Shown here piece by piece: positions 1-6,850 of a stretch of 8,903 nucleotides of DNA. A model generated the notes under the pieces. The model was given only the letters and a program-made list of their open reading frames with translations, was not told the DNA's origin and made no database searches. Each line of letters opens with the position of its first letter. The stretch's first letter is position 1. The translations under genes were made by a program, and so were the position numbers. Source of the DNA: Salinibacterium sp. GTDB taxonomy: Bacteria; Actinomycetota; Actinomycetes; Actinomycetales; Microbacteriaceae. Location of the stretch: the NCBI GenBank assembly GCA_025352485.1, contig JANXTJ010000243.1:1-8903 (forward strand), in the 5' to 3' direction.

Positions 1-1
1 C

Positions 2-478
2 AGCGGCGAAAAACGCAGTGCCGTCGTCGATGGCATTGACGTCGATTTGGGGCTGGTCGGCGACGTGACCGCGGTTGATCCCGGCGCGGTGCTCGATCTG
101 CTCGGCGCGGGCTTTATCCCGGTGATCTCGTCAATGTCCACCGGGTCCGACGGCCTGCTTAATGTCAATGCGGATTCGGCCGCCGCCTCTCTCGCGGTCG
201 CTCTCGGTGCCGCCAAGCTCGTGGTTCTCACTGACGTCGCCGGTCTCTACGGCGACTGGCCGAACCGCGATTCGCTCGTCTCTGTCATCACCGTCGCGGA
301 GCTCGATGAGCTGCTGCCGAGCCTCGAATCCGGGATGATCCCCAAGATGACGGCCTGCCGGGACGCGGTCGCTGCCGGTGTTGCCAAGGCCGCGATCATC
401 GACGGCAGAGTCGAACACGCGATCCTTCTCGAAGTTTTCACCCCAAACGGCATCGGCACGGAGGTTGTACCGGCATGA
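2..478 (+). CDS. argB: Acetylglutamate kinase, C-terminal half (5' end outside window)
   Basis: ArgB phosphorylates N-acetyl-L-glutamate with ATP, the second step of the acetylated arginine pathway in the cytoplasm. The reading frame is open from base 2 and gives 158 residues, roughly the second half of a protein usually near 300 residues. The TTG at 47 is therefore an internal codon and not the start. Visible family motifs are the LNVNADSAAASLAVALGA stretch (substrate and phosphate-binding Asn/Asp region), the VVLTDVAGLYGD segment of the amino-acid kinase fold, and GMIPKM, whose lysine matches the catalytic lysine of the family. The stop codon overlaps the argD start as ATGA, so the two are probably translationally coupled. 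The N-terminal glycine-rich nucleotide site and any arginine-feedback helix are outside the window, so feedback sensitivity cannot be judged. Confidence 0.96.
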   Translation, partial: SGEKRSAVVDGIDVDLGLVGDVTAVDPGAVLDLLGAGFIPVISSMSTGSDGLLNVNADSAAASLAVALGAAKLVVLTDVAGLYGDWPNRDSLVSVITVAELDELLPSLESGMIPKMTACRDAVAAGVAKAAIIDGRVEHAILLEVFTPNGIGTEVVPA

Positions 479-1635
479 CCTGGCAAGAGCAATATTCCAC
501 GCGCATGATGAAGTCGGCCGCGCTGCCGAGCCTGGAGCTGGTGCGCGGCGAAGGCTGCTACGTCTGGGATTCCGACGGCAATAAGTATCTCGACTTCCTG
601 GCCGGCATCGCCGTGAACTCGCTCGGCCATGCCCACCCGGTGCTGGTGGATGCCGTCAGCCGGCAGGTGGCGACCCTCGCGCACGTGTCCAACTACTTCG
701 CGACCCCGCCGCAGCTTCAGCTGGCGGAACGCCTGCTGCGGTTGAGCGGCGGTGACAGGGTCTTCCTCTGCAATTCGGGCGCAGAGGCCATCGAGGCCGC
801 GATCAAGCTGGCCCGTCGCACCGGCCGTCCCAAGATTTTGTCGCTGATGAACTCGTTCCACGGCCGCACCATGGGCTCGCTCTCGCTCACCGGAAAGCCG
901 CAGCTCCGCGAGTCGTTCGAGCCGCTGTTGCCCAATATCGAGCACATTAACTCGACGATCGACGATCTCGAGCGCCACATCGGGCCGGATGTCGCGGCCC
1001 TCGTCATCGAGCCGATCAAGGGTGAGGCCGGGGTCATCGATCTGCCAGAGGGTTATCTCGCGGCGGCGCGGGAGCTCACCTCCCGCCACGGCGTTCTGCT
1101 GATCATCGACGAGATTCAGACCGGGGCCGGCCGCACCGGTTCGTGGTTCGCGTTCCAACAGCACGGCATCGTCCCCGATGCGATCGCGGTGGCCAAGGGC
1201 ATCGGCGGCGGGGTGCCGATCGGCGCGCTTATCGCCTTCGGGCCGGCCGCCGAGCTGCTCACGGCCGGTCAGCACGGCAGCACTTTTGGCGGCAACCCGC
1301 TGGCGAGCGCGGCGGCCAACGCCGTGCTGGGGGAGATCGAGCGTGCCGGTTTGCTTCAGAACGCGACCACCCGCGGCGCCGAGATCAGAGCGGCTATTGC
1401 GGGCTTGCCGCTGGTGGCAGAGCTGCGCGGGCGCGGGCTGTTGATCGGGGTGGGTCTTCAGAAGCCGGTCGCCTCGGCCGTGGTGGCGGCCGCGGCAGCC
1501 GTCGGGCTGATCGTCAACGCGCCCAACGATTCGAGCATCCGGATTGCACCACCGCTGACGATCGGCGATGCCGAGGTAGCGGAGTTCATCCAGAAATTTA
1601 CGACAGCACTAACGGCAGCTTCGGAGGCAAAATGA
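475..1635 (+). CDS. argD: Acetylornithine aminotransferase
   Basis: A PLP-dependent class III aminotransferase that converts N-acetylglutamate 5-semialdehyde to N-acetylornithine using glutamate. It has 386 residues, a normal length. Visible landmarks are the N-terminal GKYLDF-like segment (NKYLDFLAGIAVNSLGHAHP), the phosphate-binding S101-G102-A103 in CNSGAEA, the D212-E213-IQ motif that contacts the PLP ring nitrogen, the Schiff-base lysine K241 in AVAKGIGGG, and T270 in GSTFGGNPLA, which reaches the PLP phosphate of the partner subunit. The ATG at 475 overlaps the argB stop and is preceded by GGAGG at 460-464. The gene ends in another ATGA overlap with argF. Some ArgD proteins also act as succinyldiaminopimelate aminotransferase; the operon position favours the arginine role, but dual use is possible. 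Confidence 0.97.
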   Translation: MTWQEQYSTRMMKSAALPSLELVRGEGCYVWDSDGNKYLDFLAGIAVNSLGHAHPVLVDAVSRQVATLAHVSNYFATPPQLQLAERLLRLSGGDRVFLCNSGAEAIEAAIKLARRTGRPKILSLMNSFHGRTMGSLSLTGKPQLRESFEPLLPNIEHINSTIDDLERHIGPDVAALVIEPIKGEAGVIDLPEGYLAAARELTSRHGVLLIIDEIQTGAGRTGSWFAFQQHGIVPDAIAVAKGIGGGVPIGALIAFGPAAELLTAGQHGSTFGGNPLASAAANAVLGEIERAGLLQNATTRGAEIRAAIAGLPLVAELRGRGLLIGVGLQKPVASAVVAAAAAVGLIVNAPNDSSIRIAPPLTIGDAEVAEFIQKFTTALTAASEAK

Positions 1636-2555
1636 CCCGGCACTTCCTGCGCGACGACGACCTGACTCAGGCGGAACAGACCGCGATTCTCGACCTCGCC
1701 GCGCAGATCAAGAGCGACCGCTGGGGCCGCAAGCCGCTGGCCGGCCCTGAGACCGTCGCGGTCATCTTCGACAAGTCGTCGACCCGCACCCGAGTGTCGT
1801 TTGCCGTCGGTATCGCCGACCTCGGGGGCGTGCCGCTGATCATTTCGACGGCGAACAGCCAACTCGGCGGCAAGGAGAGCCCGTCAGACACCGCGCGAGT
1901 GCTCGAGCGACAGGTGGCCGCCATCGTGTGGCGCACCTACGCTCAATCCGGGCTGGTCGAGATGGCGGCGAACACGACCGTTCCGGTCATCAACGCCCTG
2001 AGCGATGAGTTTCACCCGTGCCAGCTGCTGGCCGACCTGCTCACCATCCGTGAGCAGAAGGGGAAGCTTGCCGGCCTGACCGTCACCTTCTTGGGCGACG
2101 GTGCCGACAACATGGCGCACTCCTATCTGCTGGCGGGGGCGACGGCCGGCATGCATGTGCGCGTGGCCTGCCCCGCCGACTACCTGCCCGATGAGCGGGT
2201 GGTGGCGGATGCCGACGCGATCGCCGTCACGACGGGGGGATCTGTCACCATTTACACCGATCCGGCCGACGCGGTCGCCGGAGCCGATGTTGTCGTCACA
2301 GACACGTGGGTCTCGATGGGCAAGGAGCAGGAGAAGGCCGCGCGAGTGGCATTGCTGGGTGCGTACAAGGTGGATGCCGAGCTCATGAGCCTCGCCAAAC
2401 CGGACGCCATTTTTCTGCACTGTCTTCCCGCCGACCGCGGTTACGAGGTGAGCTCCGAGGTCATCGATGGCCCGCAGAGCGTCATCTGGGATGCGGCGGA
2501 GAACCGCCTGCACGCCCAGAAGGCGCTCATGGTGTGGCTGTTGGAGCACGCCTGA
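1632..2555 (+). CDS. argF: Ornithine carbamoyltransferase (anabolic)
   Basis: Condenses ornithine with carbamoyl phosphate to give citrulline. It has 307 residues, normal for the family. The carbamoyl-phosphate loop S50-T51-R52-T53-R54 lies near the N-terminus, HPCQLLADLLTI follows in the middle, FLGDGADNMAHS marks the start of the ornithine domain, VSMG (227-230) is the ornithine-binding loop, and HCLP (263-266) carries the catalytic cysteine. The open frame runs far upstream through argD, but the ATG at 1632 is the right start: it is the first residue matching the family, GGAGG sits at 1623-1627, and it overlaps the argD stop. The setting between argD and argG marks it as the biosynthetic enzyme and not the catabolic ArcB. 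The motif reads HCLPADRGYEV, where other actinobacteria often have HCLPAHRG; this looks like ordinary variation. Confidence 0.97.
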   Translation: MTRHFLRDDDLTQAEQTAILDLAAQIKSDRWGRKPLAGPETVAVIFDKSSTRTRVSFAVGIADLGGVPLIISTANSQLGGKESPSDTARVLERQVAAIVWRTYAQSGLVEMAANTTVPVINALSDEFHPCQLLADLLTIREQKGKLAGLTVTFLGDGADNMAHSYLLAGATAGMHVRVACPADYLPDERVVADADAIAVTTGGSVTIYTDPADAVAGADVVVTDTWVSMGKEQEKAARVALLGAYKVDAELMSLAKPDAIFLHCLPADRGYEVSSEVIDGPQSVIWDAAENRLHAQKALMVWLLEHA

Positions 2556-2589
2556 TGCACAGACACCCCCATACACTTGACACGACTTT

Positions 2590-2595
2590 AGGGAG
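2590..2595 (+). promoter_or_regulatory. Ribosome binding site of argG
   Basis: AGGGAG lies 8 bases before the ATG at 2604 and fixes the argG start. It sits in the 48-bp argF-argG gap, the longest gap within the arg genes. I see no terminator hairpin or ARG-box-like palindrome in the gap. Confidence 0.8.
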
Positions 2596-2603
2596 CAAAA
2601 CAC

Positions 2604-3800
2604 ATGGCTGAACGCGTCATTCTGGCCTATTCCGGCGGCCTCGACACCTCGGTGGGCATCGGCTGGTTGCGGGATGCGACCGGCAAGGATGTCGTCGCGC
2701 TCGCCGTCGATGTTGGCCAGGGCGGCGAGGATATGGAAGACATTCGCCAGCGGGCGTTGGACTGCGGCGCGGTCGATGCGATTGTTATCGACGCGAAGGA
2801 TGAGTTCGCCGACGATTTCCTGATGCCCGCGCTCAAGGCGAACGCCCTGTACCAGAAGCGCTACCCCCTGGTGTCTGCGCTGAGTCGCCCCGTTATCGCC
2901 AAGCACCTCGCGATCACCGCGACGAAGCTGGGCGCAGACAGCGTGGCGCACGGTTGCACAGGCAAGGGCAACGACCAGGTTCGGTTCGAGGCGGCAGTGG
3001 CAGCCCTCGCGCCCGACCTGACCTCGATCGCCCCCGTTCGCGACCTCGCCCTCACCAGGGACAAGGCCATCCTCTATGCCGAGGAGCACGATCTTCCGAT
3101 CCGTCAGTCGGCGAAGAACCCGTACTCGATCGACAAGAACGTCTGGGGCCGTGCCGTCGAGACCGGCTTCCTGGAAGACCCGTGGAACGCGCCGATCGAA
3201 GACCTCTACGAGTACACGATGGATCCGTCGGTCGCCAAAGATGCCGACGAGATCACCATCCATTTTGAGTCAGGGATCCCGACCGCGATCGACGGCGTCG
3301 CGATGAGCGCGCTGAAGATCATCGAGGTGATGAATGAGCTCGCCGGCAAACACGGCGTCGGTCGCATTGACGTGGTCGAGGATCGCCTGATCGGCATCAA
3401 GAGTCGCGAAGTTTACGAGGCTCCCGCGGCCATGGCCCTGATCGCTGCGCACGAGGCGCTCGAGAGTCTGACGATGGAGCGCGACCTCAACCGCTACAAG
3501 CGCGGGGTGGAGTCCGAGTGGGCGAATCTCGTCTACGACGGCCTCTGGTATTCGGGGCTCAAGCGTTCGCTGGACGTGTTCATCGACGACACCCAGCGTT
3601 ACGTGAGCGGCGATATCCGACTAAAACTGCTGGGTGGACGGGCTACCGTGACCGGTCAGAAGAGCGAACAGAGCCTCTACGACTTCTCGCTGGCGACCTA
3701 CGACACCGGCGACACCTTCGATCAGTCGCTCTCCAAGGGTTTCATCGAAATCTGGTCGCTGCCGTCGAAGATCTCGGCCCGTCGCGACCTGCGCGGTTAG
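2604..3800 (+). CDS. argG: Argininosuccinate synthase
   Basis: Joins citrulline and aspartate with ATP to form argininosuccinate, with AMP and PPi as products. It has 398 residues, typical of the ~400-residue bacterial and eukaryotic type. The N-terminal PP-motif P-loop is residues 8-16 (AYSGGLDTS), which binds ATP. CTGKGNDQVRFE spans 118-129, and its N123 and D124 match the aspartate and citrulline-binding pair of the family. The AKNPYSIDKNVWGR segment and the C-terminal oligomerisation region are also present. The start is supported by AGGGAG at 2590-2595. The TAG stop lies 2 bases before argH. In many actinobacteria the repressor gene argR sits between argF and argG; here only 48 bp of non-coding sequence is found. 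Confidence 0.98.
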   Translation: MAERVILAYSGGLDTSVGIGWLRDATGKDVVALAVDVGQGGEDMEDIRQRALDCGAVDAIVIDAKDEFADDFLMPALKANALYQKRYPLVSALSRPVIAKHLAITATKLGADSVAHGCTGKGNDQVRFEAAVAALAPDLTSIAPVRDLALTRDKAILYAEEHDLPIRQSAKNPYSIDKNVWGRAVETGFLEDPWNAPIEDLYEYTMDPSVAKDADEITIHFESGIPTAIDGVAMSALKIIEVMNELAGKHGVGRIDVVEDRLIGIKSREVYEAPAAMALIAAHEALESLTMERDLNRYKRGVESEWANLVYDGLWYSGLKRSLDVFIDDTQRYVSGDIRLKLLGGRATVTGQKSEQSLYDFSLATYDTGDTFDQSLSKGFIEIWSLPSKISARRDLRG

Positions 3801-3802
3801 CC

Positions 3803-5200
3803 ATGGCCGGCACCGGTGAGGGAGCGCTGTGGGGGGCCCGCTTTTCCAGCGGCCCTTCGCCAGAGCTGGCGGCGCTGAGCCGTTCCACGCACTTCGACTG
3901 GCAGCTGGCGCCCTACGACATCCTCGGTTCGAAGGCGCACGCAAAGGCGCTCGCTACGGCGGGCTACCTCGATGCCTCCGAGCTCGCGCTCATGCTGGCG
4001 GGGCTAGACGGCCTCGCGGATGCCACGGTGCTGGAGTCTGATGAAGACGTGCACGGCGCGCTGGAGCGGGTGCTGATTGAGCGGGTCGGGCCGGAGTTGG
4101 GCGGAAAGTTGCGTGCCGGTCGCAGCCGTAATGACCAGATCGCGACTCTCATCCGCCTCTACCTGCTTGACCATTCGGCGGTGATCGGCTCTCTGGTGGT
4201 CGACCTCATCGATGCCATCAATGCGCAGGCCGAGAAGGCGGGGGGCGCGATCCTGCCGGGGCGCACCCACCTCCAACACGCGCAACCCGTGTTGCTGGCG
4301 CACCATCTGCTGGCCCATGCCTGGCCGCTGGTGCGCACGCTGGAGTGTTTGCGCGACTGGCGGGTGCGGGCATCCACGAGTCCCTACGGCGCGGGGGCGC
4401 TGGCTGGTTCCTCGCTCGGGCTCGATCCGGCGCTGGTGGCGAGCGAGCTCGGGTTGACCCGCCCGACCGAGAATTCGATCGACGCGACGGCGAGTCGGGA
4501 TGTCGTGGCCGAGTTCGCGTTCATTGCCGCGCAGTTGGGCATCGACCTTTCGCGGTGCGCGGAGGAGATCATCATCTGGAACACGCGCGAGTTCGGTTTC
4601 GTGCGACTGGACGACGGCTACTCGACCGGATCGTCGATCATGCCGCAGAAGAAGAACCCCGACATCGCCGAACTGGCCAGGGGCAAGTCCGGCCGGCTCA
4701 TCGGCAACCTCACCGGGCTGCTTGCGACTCTCAAGGGCCTGCCGCTCGCCTACAACCGCGACCTTCAAGAAGACAAAGAGCCTGTCTTCGACTCCGTCGA
4801 GACGCTCGAGCTGCTTCTGCCGGCCTTTACGGGCATGCTGGCGACCCTCACCTTCGATACCGTCAGGATGGCCGAGCTCGCCCCGCAGGGTTTCTCCCTC
4901 GCGACGGATGTCGCCGAGTGGCTGGTTCGACAGCGGGTGCCGTTCCGCGACGCCCACGAGATCAGCGGTGCTCTCGTTCGGTTCTGCGAGGAGCACGAGC
5001 TCGACCTGCACGAGCCGAGCGACGAGCAATACCGCGCCATCTCGCCGCACCTCACGGCGGGCGTCCGCGAGGTGCTGACGGCCGCGGGCTCGGTGGCCAG
5101 CCGCACCGGTGCCGGCGGTACCGCCCCATCGCGGGTGACCGAACAGCGGGTTGAGCTCACCGCGCGGGTGCGCGCCCTAGTGACGAGGAGATCGGAATGA
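3803..5200 (+). CDS. argH: Argininosuccinate lyase
   Basis: Cleaves argininosuccinate to arginine and fumarate, the last step of the pathway. It has 465 residues, normal for the fumarase/aspartase superfamily. Seen in order are the ALWGARFSSGPSPELAALS N-terminus, LRAGRSRNDQ in the first conserved region, T155-H156 in GRTHLQHAQP (the catalytic-histidine region), and the superfamily signature GSSIMPQKKNPD from G276, where S277 or S278 is the catalytic serine on a flexible loop. The frame is open further upstream inside argG, but the family match begins at the ATG at 3803. No clear Shine-Dalgarno precedes it; with argG ending 2 bases earlier, re-initiation by ribosomes leaving argG is likely. 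Its stop overlaps the next small ORF as ATGA. Confidence 0.97.
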   Translation: MAGTGEGALWGARFSSGPSPELAALSRSTHFDWQLAPYDILGSKAHAKALATAGYLDASELALMLAGLDGLADATVLESDEDVHGALERVLIERVGPELGGKLRAGRSRNDQIATLIRLYLLDHSAVIGSLVVDLIDAINAQAEKAGGAILPGRTHLQHAQPVLLAHHLLAHAWPLVRTLECLRDWRVRASTSPYGAGALAGSSLGLDPALVASELGLTRPTENSIDATASRDVVAEFAFIAAQLGIDLSRCAEEIIIWNTREFGFVRLDDGYSTGSSIMPQKKNPDIAELARGKSGRLIGNLTGLLATLKGLPLAYNRDLQEDKEPVFDSVETLELLLPAFTGMLATLTFDTVRMAELAPQGFSLATDVAEWLVRQRVPFRDAHEISGALVRFCEEHELDLHEPSDEQYRAISPHLTAGVREVLTAAGSVASRTGAGGTAPSRVTEQRVELTARVRALVTRRSE

Positions 5201-5340
5201 CGCTTCAGAAGGATCAGGATCCCGGTTGGTGGCATCGCGGCATGTCCCGTCGCGCCATCATCATCGTCGTGACCGTGTGTGTCGCACTCATTACCGCCGG
5301 ATTCGTCATCATCGCTGTGAACCGCATCCCGCTCTTCTGA
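5197..5340 (+). CDS. Hypothetical 47-residue single-span membrane protein
   Basis: I do not recognise a family. The ORF reads from the ATG overlapping the argH stop (ATGA) to TGA at 5338-5340. A strong ribosome binding site, GAGGAG at 5185-5190, lies 6 bases before the ATG and inside the end of argH. The product has a polar, tryptophan-containing N-terminus (residues 1-19, with DPGWWHRGMSRR) and then one long hydrophobic helix from about residue 20 to 41, rich in Ile and Val. It ends in a short NRIPLF tail. The arginines before the helix and the short tail suggest the N-terminus faces the cytoplasm. It could also be read as an uncleaved signal-anchor. The next gene starts 4 bp later. The ribosome binding site, overlap and clean membrane segment together make a real gene likely, but its function is unknown. 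Confidence 0.7.
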   Translation: MTLQKDQDPGWWHRGMSRRAIIIVVTVCVALITAGFVIIAVNRIPLF

Positions 5341-5344
5341 GACG

Positions 5345-5938
5345 ATGTTCGATCGCGAACTTCTGCAGCGGCCGGCCACCGAGGTCGCGCCCCTTCTGCT
5401 GGGCGCGCGGGTCTCCGTCGGCGACGTGACGGTGCGGCTCACCGAGGTCGAGGCATACCTCGGCGAGCAGGATCCCGGATCCCACGCGTTTCGTGGTCCC
5501 GGTCGTCGTAACGCCGTCATGTACGGCGAGCCGGGCAGTTTATACACCTACTTCAGCTACGGGATGCACGTCTGCGCCAACGTCGTCACCGGTGAACTGG
5601 GCACGGCATCCGCTGTCCTGATGCGCGCAGGGGAGATCTTGGCTGGCATCGAGACGGCCCGAAGCCGGCGCGGCACGAGCCGCACCGACGCCGATCTCGC
5701 CAGGGGGCCAGCTCGCCTGTGCGTGGCCCTTGGCATCACCTTGGCCGACGGCGGGCTCGACCTTCAGAGTGGGCGGGTGAGATTGGAGTTACCCGATCGC
5801 GTCGAGGCTTTCGCGACCGGGCCGCGCACCGGCGTCTCCGGCGCGGGTGGTGGCGAAGACTACCCCTGGCGATTCTGGATCCCGGGCGACCGCACGGTCT
5901 CGCGGTACCTGCAGCACAAGCCGAAGAAGGGCCCGTGA
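5345..5938 (+). CDS. mpg: 3-methyladenine DNA glycosylase, AAG/Mpg family
   Basis: A monofunctional glycosylase that removes alkylated purines such as 3-methyladenine, and in some members hypoxanthine, to start base excision repair. It has 197 residues, the usual bacterial size. TEVEAYLG holds E36 and Y38, which correspond by alignment to human AAG E125 (catalytic) and Y127, and H47 corresponds to H136. The RRNAVMYGEPGSLYTYFSYGMH stretch corresponds to the part of the fold that carries the base-intercalating tyrosine, and the C-terminal P-RFWIPGD segment is also typical. There is no clear ribosome binding site; the 4-bp gap after the small ORF suggests coupling. It overlaps the next start by one base (TGATG). 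An mpg-tyrS neighbourhood also occurs in Mycobacterium tuberculosis (Rv1688-Rv1689), where the two are adjacent. Confidence 0.94.
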   Translation: MFDRELLQRPATEVAPLLLGARVSVGDVTVRLTEVEAYLGEQDPGSHAFRGPGRRNAVMYGEPGSLYTYFSYGMHVCANVVTGELGTASAVLMRAGEILAGIETARSRRGTSRTDADLARGPARLCVALGITLADGGLDLQSGRVRLELPDRVEAFATGPRTGVSGAGGGEDYPWRFWIPGDRTVSRYLQHKPKKGP

Positions 5939-6846
5939 TGTCGGCCGGTTTCACCCCGTTAGAGCGGCGCATTGATGCCTGGGCGCACCGGCGCCTTGCG
6001 CGTGCGACGACCAGCGGTGCGCCGGCCAGCGGTGCGCGAGCAAATCTCGTCGAGTTTGTGGTTTTCGTGCTCAAGCAGGCGTGGGCCACGATTTTCGGGG
6101 TCGCGCTGCTCGCCGTGTTCGTGCTCACCAAACTGATCTACCCGGATTCCGCGGCTCTGGCTCGCAACGATTTTCTGGTTCTTTTGGCGGTCACGATTCA
6201 GGTGATCATGGTGGCGTTCAAGTTGGAGACGCTGCGCGAGCTGCGGGTGATCATCCTCTTCCACATCGTCGGCACCGGCATGGAGCTTTTCAAGACCGCG
6301 GTCGGGTCGTGGCTCTATCCGGGCGAGGGCATCCTACGCATCGGCGCGGTGCCGCTGTACAGCGGTTTTATGTACGCGGCGATCGGCTCATACATGGTCA
6401 GGGTGTACCGGCTATTCGACCTGCGATTTACCCGCTACCCGCCACGCTGGGTGACCGGGGTGCTGGCCCTGCTGATCTACGTCAACTTCTTCAGCCACCA
6501 TTACATTCTCGACGCGCGCTACCTGCTTGTGCTGGCGACTGTGCTGATCTTCGGCCGCTGCACGATGCAGTTTCGGGTTTTCCGTCGCCGGCCCCGGATG
6601 CCGTTGCTCGCCTCCTTCGTCGGGGTGGCGCTGTTCATCTGGTTCGCCGAAAACGTGGCAACGTGGTCGAACGCCTGGCAATACCCGAACCAAGAGAACG
6701 GCTGGCAACTGGTCTCGATCGAGAAGCTCGTCTCCTGGTTCCTGCTGATGATCGTCTCCGTCGTGCTGGTGGCCTGGGTGTATCCGCCCCGACAACCTGA
6801 CCCCGATGCTTCCGCTGGCCGGATCCCCGACCTCCGCTACGGTTGA
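5938..6846 (+). CDS. DUF817 family integral membrane protein
   Basis: A 302-residue membrane protein that I assign to DUF817 from memory of its conserved pattern; no function is established for that family to my knowledge. After a basic N-terminus of about 45 residues there are some eight hydrophobic segments, near 48-68, 79-95, 103-119, 137-153, 171-186, 194-207, 222-240 and 264-282. Conserved-looking polar positions within or next to them are H109 in FHIVGTGMELFK, GSWLYP at 123-128, FTRYPP at 164-169, H187-H188, WFAEN at 235-239 and YPNQ at 249-252. The recurring His, Glu, Asn and Trp could line a site in the membrane, but that is a guess. The ATG overlaps the mpg stop (TGATG) and AGAAGG lies at 5925-5930. 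tyrS starts 4 bp after its stop. Confidence 0.85.
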   Translation: MSAGFTPLERRIDAWAHRRLARATTSGAPASGARANLVEFVVFVLKQAWATIFGVALLAVFVLTKLIYPDSAALARNDFLVLLAVTIQVIMVAFKLETLRELRVIILFHIVGTGMELFKTAVGSWLYPGEGILRIGAVPLYSGFMYAAIGSYMVRVYRLFDLRFTRYPPRWVTGVLALLIYVNFFSHHYILDARYLLVLATVLIFGRCTMQFRVFRRRPRMPLLASFVGVALFIWFAENVATWSNAWQYPNQENGWQLVSIEKLVSWFLLMIVSVVLVAWVYPPRQPDPDASAGRIPDLRYG

Positions 6847-6850
6847 TTCC

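Noticed and set aside
247..1275. 342-codon open frame on the minus strand
   Set aside because: Shadow of argB and argD, with low-complexity, arginine-rich composition.
2577..2582. Perfect TTGACA just before argG, as an internal promoter
   Set aside because: A -10 at proper spacing would fall on or after the argG start codon, and nothing TAnnnT-like is there.
1884..3263. 459-codon open frame on the minus strand
   Set aside because: It lies opposite argF and argG, whose family motifs are intact. Long antisense frames are expected in G+C-rich genes, and the product is rich in Arg, Gly and Val with no recognisable domain.
3518..3802. Upstream in-frame extension of argH
   Set aside because: It runs through the argG coding sequence, and the family match begins only at the ATG at 3803.
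4004..5050. 348-codon open frame on the minus strand
   Set aside because: Shadow of argH with the same composition bias.
6806..6850. ATG start for tyrS at 6806
   Set aside because: It would overlap the DUF817 gene by 41 bp and has no ribosome binding site. The 15 extra residues do not resemble TyrS N-termini.
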